Part shown: positions 45,209-53,898 of the stretch, in pieces
Layout of the letters: the number at the start of each line of letters is the position of its first letter
Numbering within the stretch: position 1 is the first letter of the stretch
NCBI GenBank assembly: GCA_964575845.1
Contig: CAZNSX010000007.1
Span: 147,870 to 211,869, forward strand
Reading direction: 5' to 3'
DNA: 64,000 nt
Source of the DNA: CAZNSX01 sp964575845
Lineage (GTDB): Bacteria > UBA8248 > CAZNSX01
Program-made: the position numbers and the translations under genes
The notes under the pieces: generated by a model
What the model saw: only the letters and a program-made list of their open reading frames with translations
Databases searched by the model: none
Told to the model about the DNA's origin: nothing

Positions 45209-48157
45209 GTGGAAGGGTTGAACCGGAGGGGCTTTCTCATGGCGCTGCTCACGGGCGGGGCTGCGGCCATCACGGGCTGCTCCTCCTCAGAGCCAGTCCA
45301 GAAGCTCATTCCCTTCCTCATCCCACCCGAGGAGGTCATCCCAGGGGTCGCGTCCTGGTATGCCACCTCTTGCCGGGAGTGCCCGGCGGGCTGCGGCATG
45401 CAGGTGAGGGTCAGGGAGGGAAGGGCCGTCAAGGTGGAGGGGAACCCTCAGCATCCCGTGAACAAGGGCCGACTCTGTGCCCGGGGTCAGGCTTCCCTCC
45501 AGGGGCTCTATAACCCCGACAGGATTCGGGAACCCCTTCGTAAGGACGCCGAGGGTCGTCACGTGCCCATATCCTGGGAGGAGGGTGAGAGGGCTCTCAT
45601 CGAAAAGATCCTTGAGCTCCAGGAAAGGAAGAGAGAACTCGCCTTCGTAGGCCCCCTCATGAGCGGGAGCCTCTCCCGCTTTGTTGAAAGATGGATGGCG
45701 GGACTCGGACCCGGGCGCATACTCACTTATGAGGCTCTCTCCTATGAGCCCCTCAGGGCTGCATCCCTCATCACCTTCGGCCGGGACGAGGTGCCCCACT
45801 ACGCCTTAAAAGAGGCCAAGCTTATACTATCTTTCGGCGCTGACTTCCTTGAGACCTGGGTCTCGCCCGTGGGCTATGCCAGCGCCTTCGGCCAGATGCA
45901 CTCCTACGGGGAAGGAGGGATGGGAACCTTCATCTATGCTGGCCCCAGGCTTTCCCTTACGGCCGCTAATGCCGATGAGCGGGTCTCGGTGGAGCCCGGA
46001 ACCGAGGGCTTCCTGGCGCTTGCGATGCTCCGCGTCATCTTGAAGGAGGGCCTCTCAGGTCCGCTGCCTGCACGAGAAATCCGCTCCCTCAAGAGGCTCA
46101 CCGATCCCTATTCGCCCGACAGGGTTTCTCTTCGGACGGGAGTCCCTGCGCATAAGATAGAGTACCTTGCGAGGGCCTTTGCCCGGGAGAAGCCGAGCCT
46201 GGCCCTTGGTGGTGGCATTGGCGCGTCGGCCTCTAACTCCACGGCCACTCTTGTGGCCACAAATCTCCTCAACTACGCCTGCGGAAATTTGGGGAAAACT
46301 ATTCTTCCGGCGCCCAGGACAAACCTCCACGAGTTGGGCTCCTTCAAGGATTTCCTGAATCTGATAGAACTCATGCGCAAGGGCGCAGTAAAGGTCCTCC
46401 TCCTCCACGATGTGAACCCCCTTTTCACCCTTCCGCCCCGCTCAGGATTTACGGCCGCCTTGGAGAAAGTCCCCTTCAAGGTGAGCCTCTCGAGCTTTCT
46501 CGATGAGACGACTTCGCGGGCGGACCTGATTCTTCCGGTCTCTACACCTCTTGAGAGTTGGGGTGATTATGTGCCCCGTGAAGGGGTCCATGGTCTCATG
46601 CAGCCGGCCATGCGGCCTCTTTTCAATACCAAGTCCCTGGGCGACGTGCTCCTCTCCGCGGCAAAAAGGGGAGGTAAGGATCTCTCACAGGCCTTTCCCT
46701 GGGGAAGCTTTCAGGAGTATCTGATGGATGAGTGGAAGATCCTCCAACAAGGGCTATCCCCTGGGGTCATATTCGAGAGATTCTGGGAGGAAGCCCTAAG
46801 GCGCGGGGGTGTCTGGTGGGAAGTCAAGGGGGAACCTTTCCGCCTCTCGGAAGAGGCCTTCAAGGTGAGATTTGAAGAGCCCAGGTTTGAGGGAGAAGGG
46901 GCCGACACCCTCTCTTTCCTTCCCTACCCTTCAATGCTCCATTTTGATGGCAGAGGTGCAAACAAGCCCTGGCTCCAGGAGCTCCCGGACCCCATGACGA
47001 AGCTAGTCTGGGATAGCTGGGCCGAGCTCCATCCTGACACAGCCAGCCGCCTCAAGGTCAAAGAAGGGGACATCCTTTCGCTGGAATCCCCCTACGGGAA
47101 GATTGAGGCGGCGGCTTATCTTTTCCAGGGGATAAGGCCGGAAGTTGTGGCCGTCCCCATAGGTCAGGGCCATAGTGCCTATGGCCGCTATGCCCGGGAG
47201 CGGGGCTCAAATCCTCTCGAGCTTCTCCCTGCTGCGGCTGAGGAAGCCTCTGGAGGGCTCCCCCTCCTCTCGGTAAAGGTGAAGGTAACGAGGACGGGCG
47301 GGCGGAGGCGCCTCGTCACTCCCCAGGGGAGCGAGAGGCAGTTCGGGCGGGGAATCGCCCAGGCGGTGCTCCTCCCGGCCATAAGACGCTTAAAGACTCT
47401 CAGAAGGAAGAAGGCTCACGTGGTGAGGGATATCTATAAGCCCCATAAGCATCCCGCCCACAGGTGGGGCATGGCCATAGACCTTCAGGCCTGCGTCGGT
47501 TGCGGGGCCTGCGTTGTGGCCTGTTACGCGGAGAATAACCTCCCCGTGGTCGGGAGGGAGCTCATCGCCAGGGGAAGGGAGATGGCCTGGATCTGGGTCG
47601 AGCGGTACTTCGAGGGCAATGGTGAGGCCATTGAGGCCCGCTTCATTCCCATGCTCTGCCAGCAGTGCGACTTTGCGCCCTGCGAGCCCGTGTGCCCTGT
47701 CCACGCCACTTACCACAACCCCGATGGCCTCAACGCCCAGGTCTATAACCGCTGCGTGGGGACACGCTACTGCTCTAATAACTGCCCCTATAAGGTCAGG
47801 CGCTTTAACTGGTTCCCCTACTCCTGGCCCGAGCCTCTGAGCTTGCAGCTCAATCCCGATGTCACGGTGCGGGAGATGGGTGTCATGGAGAAGTGCACCT
47901 TCTGCATCCAGCGCATCCGGGAGGGCAAGGATGGAGCGAAGGATGAGGGCCGGGAGGTCAGGGATGGGGAAATCCTGCCCGCCTGCGCGCAGACCTGTCC
48001 CACGGGAGCCATCACCTTCGGCGACCTCAAGGACCCCGAGAGCCGGGTCTCAAGGCTGAGCCATGACCGCCGGGGGTACAGGGTTTTTGAGCATCTCAAT
48101 ACTAAGCCCGCCATCACCTACCTGCGGAGGGTGAGGCAAAGGCTCCCCGGCACCTGA
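45209..48157 (+). CDS. actB: alternative complex III, molybdopterin-oxidoreductase-like/iron-sulfur fusion subunit
   Basis: A 982-residue fusion. Near the N-terminus NRRGFLMALLTGGAAAITGC combines a twin-arginine motif with a lipobox. The B1 part (about 45-720) resembles a molybdopterin oxidoreductase and begins with a C-x2-C-x3-C-x27-C set (SCRECPAGCGM to RLCARG). The B2 part (about 740-960) is ferredoxin-like: CVGCGACVVAC, CQQCDFAPCEPVC, CVGTRYCSNNC, CTFC and CAQTC, fitting several 4Fe-4S/3Fe-4S clusters. In known ACIII the B1 part binds no molybdenum. The start is GTG 45209, and the stop overlaps actC by one base. Confidence 0.94.
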   Translation: MEGLNRRGFLMALLTGGAAAITGCSSSEPVQKLIPFLIPPEEVIPGVASWYATSCRECPAGCGMQVRVREGRAVKVEGNPQHPVNKGRLCARGQASLQGLYNPDRIREPLRKDAEGRHVPISWEEGERALIEKILELQERKRELAFVGPLMSGSLSRFVERWMAGLGPGRILTYEALSYEPLRAASLITFGRDEVPHYALKEAKLILSFGADFLETWVSPVGYASAFGQMHSYGEGGMGTFIYAGPRLSLTAANADERVSVEPGTEGFLALAMLRVILKEGLSGPLPAREIRSLKRLTDPYSPDRVSLRTGVPAHKIEYLARAFAREKPSLALGGGIGASASNSTATLVATNLLNYACGNLGKTILPAPRTNLHELGSFKDFLNLIELMRKGAVKVLLLHDVNPLFTLPPRSGFTAALEKVPFKVSLSSFLDETTSRADLILPVSTPLESWGDYVPREGVHGLMQPAMRPLFNTKSLGDVLLSAAKRGGKDLSQAFPWGSFQEYLMDEWKILQQGLSPGVIFERFWEEALRRGGVWWEVKGEPFRLSEEAFKVRFEEPRFEGEGADTLSFLPYPSMLHFDGRGANKPWLQELPDPMTKLVWDSWAELHPDTASRLKVKEGDILSLESPYGKIEAAAYLFQGIRPEVVAVPIGQGHSAYGRYARERGSNPLELLPAAAEEASGGLPLLSVKVKVTRTGGRRRLVTPQGSERQFGRGIAQAVLLPAIRRLKTLRRKKAHVVRDIYKPHKHPAHRWGMAIDLQACVGCGACVVACYAENNLPVVGRELIARGREMAWIWVERYFEGNGEAIEARFIPMLCQQCDFAPCEPVCPVHATYHNPDGLNAQVYNRCVGTRYCSNNCPYKVRRFNWFPYSWPEPLSLQLNPDVTVREMGVMEKCTFCIQRIREGKDGAKDEGREVRDGEILPACAQTCPTGAITFGDLKDPESRVSRLSHDRRGYRVFEHLNTKPAITYLRRVRQRLPGT

Positions 48158-49491
48158 TGGAGGGTCCATTGCAAGGGCTCAGCTACGCCAAAGTCAGCAG
48201 CGACATCCTCAGGGTTCTGACGCCTCCGGGAAAGCGCTACATCCTCCTTCTGGGCGGGATGGCTGCGCTTCTTCTCTTCGGGGCCTATGCCTGGATGCAT
48301 CAGATCTATACAGGGATGGGAGTGGCGGGAATAACCCATCCTGTCAAGTGGGGAGTCTACATCACCAACTTCGTCTTCTGGGTGGGCCTCGCCCACTCGG
48401 GCACCCTTATCTCGGCGATCCTCTACCTTTTCAGGGCCCGCTGGCGGACCTCCATTCACCGGAGCGCCGAGGCCATGACCCTCTTCGCCCTCATGACTGC
48501 CGGCGTCTTTCCCCTCATTCACCTGGGCAGGGCCTGGTATTTCTACTGGCTCCTCCCATATCCGAACGAGCGGGGGCTATGGGTCAACTTCCGCTCCCCC
48601 CTGATCTGGGACGTCTTTGCCGTGGGAACCTACTTCCTGGTGAGCCTCATGTTCTTCTACACGGGCCTTATCCCCGACATGGCCGCGGCCCGCGATGCCT
48701 TCCGGGGCTGGAGGCGGAAGCTCTATGGCGTTCTCTCTCTCGGCTGGCAGGGTACAGATCGGGAATGGAGGCATTACAGGGCCGCCTATCTTTTCATGGC
48801 GGGCCTTGCCACCCCGCTCGTCATCTCTGTCCACAGCGTCGTCTCCTGGGACTTCGCCATGAGCATAGTCCCCGGGTGGCACAGCACCATCTTCGCCCCT
48901 TACTTTGTGGCCGGGGCCATATTCTCCGGCTCGGCCATGGTAATCACCCTCCTCATACCCCTGAGGAGGCTCTTTCGCCTCGAGGAATACATCACGGTCA
49001 GACACTTCGAGAACCTGACGAAGGTGATCATCTTTACCTCCCTCATCGTCACCTATTCCTATGCAAATGAGTTTTTCATCGCCTGGTATTCGGGGAACGT
49101 GGCCGAGCAGGGGAGCTTCTCGTGGCGGGCCTTCGGCCACTATGCCCCCCTGTTCTGGACCATGATCGTCTGCAACTCAGCCCTGCCGCTTGCCTTTTTC
49201 TTCAAGAGGATAAGGACCAATATCGCCCTTCTCTTTATCATCTCCATCTTGATAAACGTCGGGATGTGGCTGGAGAGGTTCGTCATCATCGTTACATCCC
49301 TGGCCCACGAGTACGAGCCCTATTCCTGGGGTCTCTACTACCCTTCCTGGGTGGAGATTGGGATAACGGCGGGAAGCTTCGCCCTTTTCTTCTTCCTTTT
49401 CTCAGTTTTCATCAAGCTCTTCCCAGTGGTTTCCATTACAGAGGTCAGGGAGCAGCTCCCGATCCCTGAAAGGGAGGCGGCCTCTCCATGA
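48157..49491 (+). CDS. actC: alternative complex III, NrfD-like quinol-binding membrane subunit C
   Basis: A 444-residue NrfD/PsrC-type integral membrane protein with about ten hydrophobic segments. It includes GVYITNFVFWVGLAHSGTLISAILYLF and HSVVSWDFAMSIVPGWHSTIFAPYFVAGAIFSG, the conserved family region near the quinol site. It sits between actB and actD with one-base and four-base overlaps. Together with ActF it supplies the membrane core of the complex. Confidence 0.94.
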   Translation: MEGPLQGLSYAKVSSDILRVLTPPGKRYILLLGGMAALLLFGAYAWMHQIYTGMGVAGITHPVKWGVYITNFVFWVGLAHSGTLISAILYLFRARWRTSIHRSAEAMTLFALMTAGVFPLIHLGRAWYFYWLLPYPNERGLWVNFRSPLIWDVFAVGTYFLVSLMFFYTGLIPDMAAARDAFRGWRRKLYGVLSLGWQGTDREWRHYRAAYLFMAGLATPLVISVHSVVSWDFAMSIVPGWHSTIFAPYFVAGAIFSGSAMVITLLIPLRRLFRLEEYITVRHFENLTKVIIFTSLIVTYSYANEFFIAWYSGNVAEQGSFSWRAFGHYAPLFWTMIVCNSALPLAFFFKRIRTNIALLFIISILINVGMWLERFVIIVTSLAHEYEPYSWGLYYPSWVEIGITAGSFALFFFLFSVFIKLFPVVSITEVREQLPIPEREAASP

Positions 49492-50003
49492 TTGAGACTC
49501 CTTCGGGTGTTTTAGGGATCTTCCAGCATCCTGAGGGCGGACTGCGGGCTCTGCGTGAGCTGAGGAGGGAAGGCTTCCGAGAGTTCTCCTTTCACTCGCC
49601 AGTTCCCCTGGAGGAGCTCGATGAGGTGCTCGAGGAGGGGGTGAGCCCCGTGAGGTTCTTCACCCTGGCGGGAGGTATCTTGGGCTGCGTCGCGGGCTTC
49701 GCCCTCACGATCGGCACCTCGCTCGACTGGCCCCTCATCACAGGAGGCAAGCCCATCGTGTCGCTTCCTCCTTTCCTCATCATTGCCTTTGAGCTCACAA
49801 TCCTCCTCGGAGCCCTGGGAACCATCCTTGGGCTCCTGGTGAAGGCTAGGCTTCCCCGCGTGCGCCTCAAGCCCCTCTATGACGGGCGCTTCTCACAAGA
49901 CCGTTTCGGGCTCCTCATCTCCTGCCGGAAGGAGCAGGCGGCCCATGTTTCAGAAACCCTCAGGCGGGCCGGGGCGGAGGAAGTGAAAGTTGAAGAAGGT
50001 TGA
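49488..50003 (+). CDS. actD: alternative complex III, subunit D (DUF3341)
   Basis: A 171-residue DUF3341 protein with a soluble N-terminal domain (about 1-58: GVLGIFQHPEGGLRALRELRREGF) and two membrane segments (about 58-80 and 95-120). ActD is a structural membrane subunit of ACIII. The start overlaps actC by four bases, and the end overlaps actE by 14 bases. Confidence 0.92.
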   Translation: MIETPSGVLGIFQHPEGGLRALRELRREGFREFSFHSPVPLEELDEVLEEGVSPVRFFTLAGGILGCVAGFALTIGTSLDWPLITGGKPIVSLPPFLIIAFELTILLGALGTILGLLVKARLPRVRLKPLYDGRFSQDRFGLLISCRKEQAAHVSETLRRAGAEEVKVEEG

Positions 50004-50481
50004 TCTCTTACTCCTGGCTGCCATTTTTCTTCTCGGAGGGGCATCGCCGCTCTTCGCCTGGCCCTGGGATAAGGACATGTACTCCCACCCGGCCATGAGA
50101 GATCAGCAGGAGCGCCCTACACCAATGCCCGGCACCCTTCCCCTGAAGGGCGGAGAGGTGCCCCTTTCCAGGGAGGAGGCGGCCAGGGAGCTCAAGAATC
50201 CGGTGCCTCCGACTGAGAGCTCGCTTAAGAAGGGAAAAGAGCTCTTCGGGATCTACTGCTCTCCCTGCCACGGCCCTGACGCTAAAGGGCACGGGCCCGT
50301 GACCAAGAAATTCATCCCGGCTCCTGACCTCACACAGGAATTTTTCAAGAAGAGGGCTGACGGCTACATCTACGGCACAATCAGGAATGGCTCCGCGGTC
50401 ATGCCCCCCTATGGGGAGTCCCTCTCGCCCGACGAGAGGTGGGACATAGTGAATTATCTCAGGAAGCTTCAGGGAAAATGA
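49990..50481 (+). CDS. actE: alternative complex III, monoheme cytochrome c subunit E
   Basis: A 163-residue exported cytochrome c. The start is TTG at 49990, inside the end of actD, giving a signal peptide (MKKVDLLLLAAIFLLGGASPLFA). The heme site is CSPCH in LFGIYCSPCHGPDAKGHGP, and the distal methionine is probably in VMPPYGESLSPDERWDIVNYL. It hands electrons from the pentaheme subunit to the next carrier. Confidence 0.93.
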   Translation: MKKVDLLLLAAIFLLGGASPLFAWPWDKDMYSHPAMRDQQERPTPMPGTLPLKGGEVPLSREEAARELKNPVPPTESSLKKGKELFGIYCSPCHGPDAKGHGPVTKKFIPAPDLTQEFFKKRADGYIYGTIRNGSAVMPPYGESLSPDERWDIVNYLRKLQGK

Positions 50482-51776
50482 CAGAGCCAGGAGTTCTCCA
50501 GAAGGCGCTGCGGCTGCCGAGATACATGAGCTTTCTGCTCTGGGGTTTGACCGCGGCCGGAGCCGCGGCCTTCATAGTAGGCGCTCTGGGAGTGAGCCCC
50601 CTCAGGGCTTGGACCATCTTTCTGGTGAACCTGCTTTTCTTCTCTGGTATGGCTCAGGGAGGCCTCGTCTTCTCGGCGACTCTTCACCTGACGGAAGCCC
50701 GGTGGGGAAAACCCCTTGAGCGCCTATCTCAAGCGGGAGCCTTCTTCCTCCCCGTCTCACTCATTCTCTTTATCCTTCTTTTCCTGGGAAGTGAGCATCT
50801 CTTCCCCTGGCTCAGGGAGCCCATCCCGGCAAGAGAGCCCTGGCTCAATCTCCCCTTCCTCTTCTACCGTAATGTGCTTGGGCTCCTGGCCCTTGTCGCC
50901 TTAAGCCTCTTTTTCCTCTATTACTCTTTGAGGCCCGATTTCGGGTCCTTAAAGGAAAAAGGGGTGCCGGAAGGGGGAGCTTTGGCAAGGCTTCTCACCT
51001 CGGGCTGGCGGGGGATGGATAAAGAAAGAGCGAGAGCTCAGAGGATTAAGGGCATCCTCTCTCCCCTGATCCTTATACTCTTTGCCGTGGTTTTCTCCCT
51101 CATCGCATTTGACCTCATCATGGCCCTCGACCCCCACTGGTACAGCACTCTTTTCGGCGGCTACTACTTCATCGGCAGCTACTACATCGGCCTCGCCGCT
51201 CTGGCTATCACAGCTATCTCGGCAGGCCGGTGCCTCGGGGTGGAAAAGCTTGCAGCCCAACCGCTACTCCATAACCTGGGAAAGCTCATCTTCGGGTTCT
51301 GCTTCTTTTGGATGTCCTTGGTCTGGAGCCAGTTCATAGTCATTTGGTACGGCAACCTTCCCGAGGAAACGGGCTTCGTAATCCTGAGGATTTACGATGA
51401 TGGCTGGCGGGGAGTTTCCTGGACGGCCTTCGGGTTGAGCTTCTTCATTCCCTTCATCATTCTGTTAAGCCGAAAGGCCAAGAGCCGGCAGAGGCCCCTC
51501 TTTGTGCTCTCTGGGGTCATCCTGGTGGGGATGTGGCTTGAGAGGTATATTCTTGTGGTTCCTTCGCTCTGGAAGGGAGAGGGCGTTCCTTTTGGCATAT
51601 TGGAGGCCCTTGTCACGGCGGGCTTCATCTCGGGCACTGGTCTCTGCTACATTGCCTTCCTGCGCGCTTTTCCCCTTCTTCCTCTTTCAGAGGGGGCCAT
51701 TGTCGAAAAAAACCCTGAAGCTGAGGTGCACCCCAGCCTCCAGGGCGAAGCTCCCGACCCCTCCCCTTCCCCTTGA
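50478..51776 (+). CDS. actF: alternative complex III, NrfD-like membrane subunit F
   Basis: A 432-residue polytopic membrane protein with about ten hydrophobic segments; it resembles ActC (NLLFFSGMAQGGLVFSATLHL; FDLIMALDPHWYSTLFGGYYFIGSYY). I start at ATG 50478, which overlaps the actE stop (ATGA); a 13-residue longer frame is less likely. The operon ends here: no actG and no cytochrome oxidase genes follow, so the electron acceptor is encoded elsewhere. Confidence 0.93.
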   Translation: MTEPGVLQKALRLPRYMSFLLWGLTAAGAAAFIVGALGVSPLRAWTIFLVNLLFFSGMAQGGLVFSATLHLTEARWGKPLERLSQAGAFFLPVSLILFILLFLGSEHLFPWLREPIPAREPWLNLPFLFYRNVLGLLALVALSLFFLYYSLRPDFGSLKEKGVPEGGALARLLTSGWRGMDKERARAQRIKGILSPLILILFAVVFSLIAFDLIMALDPHWYSTLFGGYYFIGSYYIGLAALAITAISAGRCLGVEKLAAQPLLHNLGKLIFGFCFFWMSLVWSQFIVIWYGNLPEETGFVILRIYDDGWRGVSWTAFGLSFFIPFIILLSRKAKSRQRPLFVLSGVILVGMWLERYILVVPSLWKGEGVPFGILEALVTAGFISGTGLCYIAFLRAFPLLPLSEGAIVEKNPEAEVHPSLQGEAPDPSPSP

Positions 51777-51844
51777 CCAACCTTCATGGGGAGAAAAGCT
51801 GGCCCCAGAACTCTCCGACTTCGCCGAGCTTAAGGGCGGAGGCC

Positions 51845-52729
51845 CTACGCCGGCCTCCCCTCCCCCGCCATGCTCCTGTAAACCTCGATAACAGAATTCA
51901 CGTCCACCTCGCCGAAGCCCCTTGCGCTGGCCGCGAGGTGGAGCTGGCTTGCAGCCGCCAGCAGCGGGATGGGCGTTTTCAGCCTCTCGGCCAGAGCTGC
52001 GATGATGAAATCGTCCTTGAGGATCAGGTCGGTAGGGGCTCTGGGGGTGAAATCCCCCTCCGCCATGGGGTAGCCCTTGAATTCCAAGATTCTTGGCACC
52101 GCGCCTTGGGTCATGACCTCCACCATGTATCTCGGCTCAAGGCCCATCCTCTCCCCCAGGGTCAGGCTTTCGGCAAGGGCACAATGGCAGAGAAAGAGCA
52201 TGTGGTTTGTTACGAGCTTCATGCAGAGGCCCATTCCGTGAGCGCCCATGTAAAATACCTGACTTCCGAGCGCTTCCAGTATCTCGCGGTTCCTTTTGAG
52301 GACGTCCTCGTCCCCGCCCACGGTTATGGCGAGGGTGCCGGAGGCCGCGGCCCCAACGCTACCGCTCACAGGCGCATCGAGCATCCTTATACCCTTTGCC
52401 TCAGCCTCCCGAGCTATCTCCCGTGAAACCTCAGGATCTATGGTGCTCATATCTATAATCGAGGACCCTGAGGGCAGGCTATCCAGGATTCCGCTATCTC
52501 CCAGGTAAACCTCCCTCACCTGGGAGGTTGAAGCGAGCATGGAGACGATGACCTCGGAGCCAAGAGCGAGCTCGCGTAGTGATTCGGCGCGAACGCCCCC
52601 ATCCTTTGCGAGGGCATCTATCTTCTCAGGAACGATGTCGTAACCCGTAAGCGGGAAGCCGGCCTTGAGCAGGTTCCTCGCCATGGGGCCTCCCATCCGC
52701 CCGAGCCCGATGAAGCCGATCTTCTTCAT
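51845..52729 (-). CDS. 3-hydroxyisobutyrate dehydrogenase-like NAD(P)-binding protein
   Basis: About 294 residues of the beta-hydroxyacid dehydrogenase family. The Rossmann motif is IGFIGLGRMGGPMARNLLKAG; the substrate-binding DAPVSGSVGAAASGTLAI and the catalytic lysine region GMGLCMKLVTNHML are all present. ATG 52729 has GGGGAG eight bases upstream; a GTG nine bases further up is possible. Members reduce or oxidise small hydroxyacids such as tartronate semialdehyde or succinic semialdehyde; the substrate is not determined. It converges on actF with 68 bases between. Confidence 0.9.
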   Translation of the reverse strand: MKKIGFIGLGRMGGPMARNLLKAGFPLTGYDIVPEKIDALAKDGGVRAESLRELALGSEVIVSMLASTSQVREVYLGDSGILDSLPSGSSIIDMSTIDPEVSREIAREAEAKGIRMLDAPVSGSVGAAASGTLAITVGGDEDVLKRNREILEALGSQVFYMGAHGMGLCMKLVTNHMLFLCHCALAESLTLGERMGLEPRYMVEVMTQGAVPRILEFKGYPMAEGDFTPRAPTDLILKDDFIIAALAERLKTPIPLLAAASQLHLAASARGFGEVDVNSVIEVYRSMAGEGRPA

Positions 52730-53018
52730 TTCCCTCACTCCCCAGAGATTCCCGAAAGAAATTTTTCGGAGCTTCCGCCTCCCAAATGGGTGACGCTCAC
52801 TGGAAGAACAAGCTTTCTTGACGCCCGGCCAGACTTCAAACCCTCATTTTTTTAACAGCCTCTTTCTTGGCCGGATTACAAAATCTCCTCCAGAGACAAA
52901 GGGCGTTGCCTTTTTAGGAACTCTGAGTGTGCTCGCGCAGCTTAAGGTGAAAAAATGTTGAAAAGAGGGCTTTGGAAAAAAGTAAGTTCTTGACCCCGGT
53001 TAAGAGCGAGGGCCCCAT

Positions 53019-53708
53019 TTAGCTCTCGGCCAGCTCCTTGAGCCTCCCGGGGTCGAGGAGTCTCAGCTTTCTTCCCTGGCCGGCTACGATTCCCTTCTCC
53101 CTGAAGGTCCTGAGGACCCGGGAGAGGGTCTCCCCCGCCATCCCCAACTGGACGGCCAGCTCTTTCTTGGGCATGTCGAGAGTGAGTTCCGCACCCGGGC
53201 GGGCTTCCCGGCCCGAGGCCTCGACCTCTCCCAGCAGGTAAAGGGCGAGCCGGGCCTGCACGGTCCGGATGGAGAGGCTCTCAATGAGCTCGGTGAGCCT
53301 TTTGAGCCAAAGGGACATGGAGCCGAGCATTCTGAGGCCCACCTGGGGGCGCTTCGAGAGAATTTCCAGAAAGGGGTCCTTCCTTATCATGATGAGGGTG
53401 GAATCCAGGAGGGCCTCTGCGCTGGCCGGAAAATTTTCCCCCATGAAAATGGTCGCCTCGGCAAATGTGCCGCCGGGCCTCATTATGTGGAGGGTCTGCT
53501 CCCTTCCCTCCTCAGACATCTTAAAGACCTTTACCATGCCCCTCCTGAGGACGAAGAAACCCTTTGCCTCATCGCCTTCATGGAAGATAAGCTCTCCCTT
53601 CTTCACCCTGAGGATATGGGTAGCCCTTCCTATCGCACTCAGGTCCTGCTCCTCTAAATCAGAGAAGAGCATGCAATCTCTCAGGCTTTGCCGAAAGTCT
53701 TCGGGCAA
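53019..53708 (-). CDS. Crp/Fnr-family transcriptional regulator
   Basis: A 229-residue regulator: a cyclic-nucleotide-binding-like beta domain (about 15-120, with RRGMVKVFKMSEEGREQTLHIMRPGGTFAEA), a dimer helix and a winged helix (about 170-215) with ELAVQLGMAGETLSRVLRTFREKGIV. The recognition helix carries E-x-x-S-R, the FNR-type pattern for TTGAT half sites. Only one cysteine is present, so it cannot hold the FNR iron-sulfur cluster; a Dnr/NnrR-like or ligand-binding role is more likely. It lies 1.2 kb from the act operon, a possible but unproven target. Confidence 0.9.
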   Translation of the reverse strand: MPEDFRQSLRDCMLFSDLEEQDLSAIGRATHILRVKKGELIFHEGDEAKGFFVLRRGMVKVFKMSEEGREQTLHIMRPGGTFAEATIFMGENFPASAEALLDSTLIMIRKDPFLEILSKRPQVGLRMLGSMSLWLKRLTELIESLSIRTVQARLALYLLGEVEASGREARPGAELTLDMPKKELAVQLGMAGETLSRVLRTFREKGIVAGQGRKLRLLDPGRLKELAES

Positions 53709-53810
53709 GGAAAAGGCCCCTTCAGCGGGAAGACCATAGCCTCCAAAATCTTAGACCTCAGCCGTGCCAAGTATAGCACTCAAGGGCTCTGAGGCAAGCA
53801 GGAGTTCCCC

Positions 53811-53839
53811 TTGTCAGAGACTGAGTTTACTCCCATAAT
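53811..53839 (+). promoter_or_regulatory. predicted sigma-70 promoter for polX
   Basis: TTGTCA (53811-53816), 17 bases and CATAAT (53834-53839), about 60 bases before the polX GTG start. The spacing is ideal and each box has one mismatch. Confidence 0.55.
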
Positions 53840-53898
53840 TAATTAAGGAAAGCTAGTACCCGGAGCTCTGGAAAACACCCTCCGAAGGAGGCTTCAGG

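Noticed and set aside
44695..51776. Operon as polysulfide or nitrite reductase (Psr/Nrf type)
   Set aside because: The pentaheme, fused molybdo-ferredoxin, two NrfD-like subunits, DUF3341 and monoheme cytochrome together define alternative complex III.
51838..51858. GGAGGCC/GGCCTCC inverted repeat between actF and the dehydrogenase gene
   Set aside because: A seven-base perfect stem, but it overlaps the end of the dehydrogenase gene and lacks a T run; it could end transcription weakly but I cannot support it.
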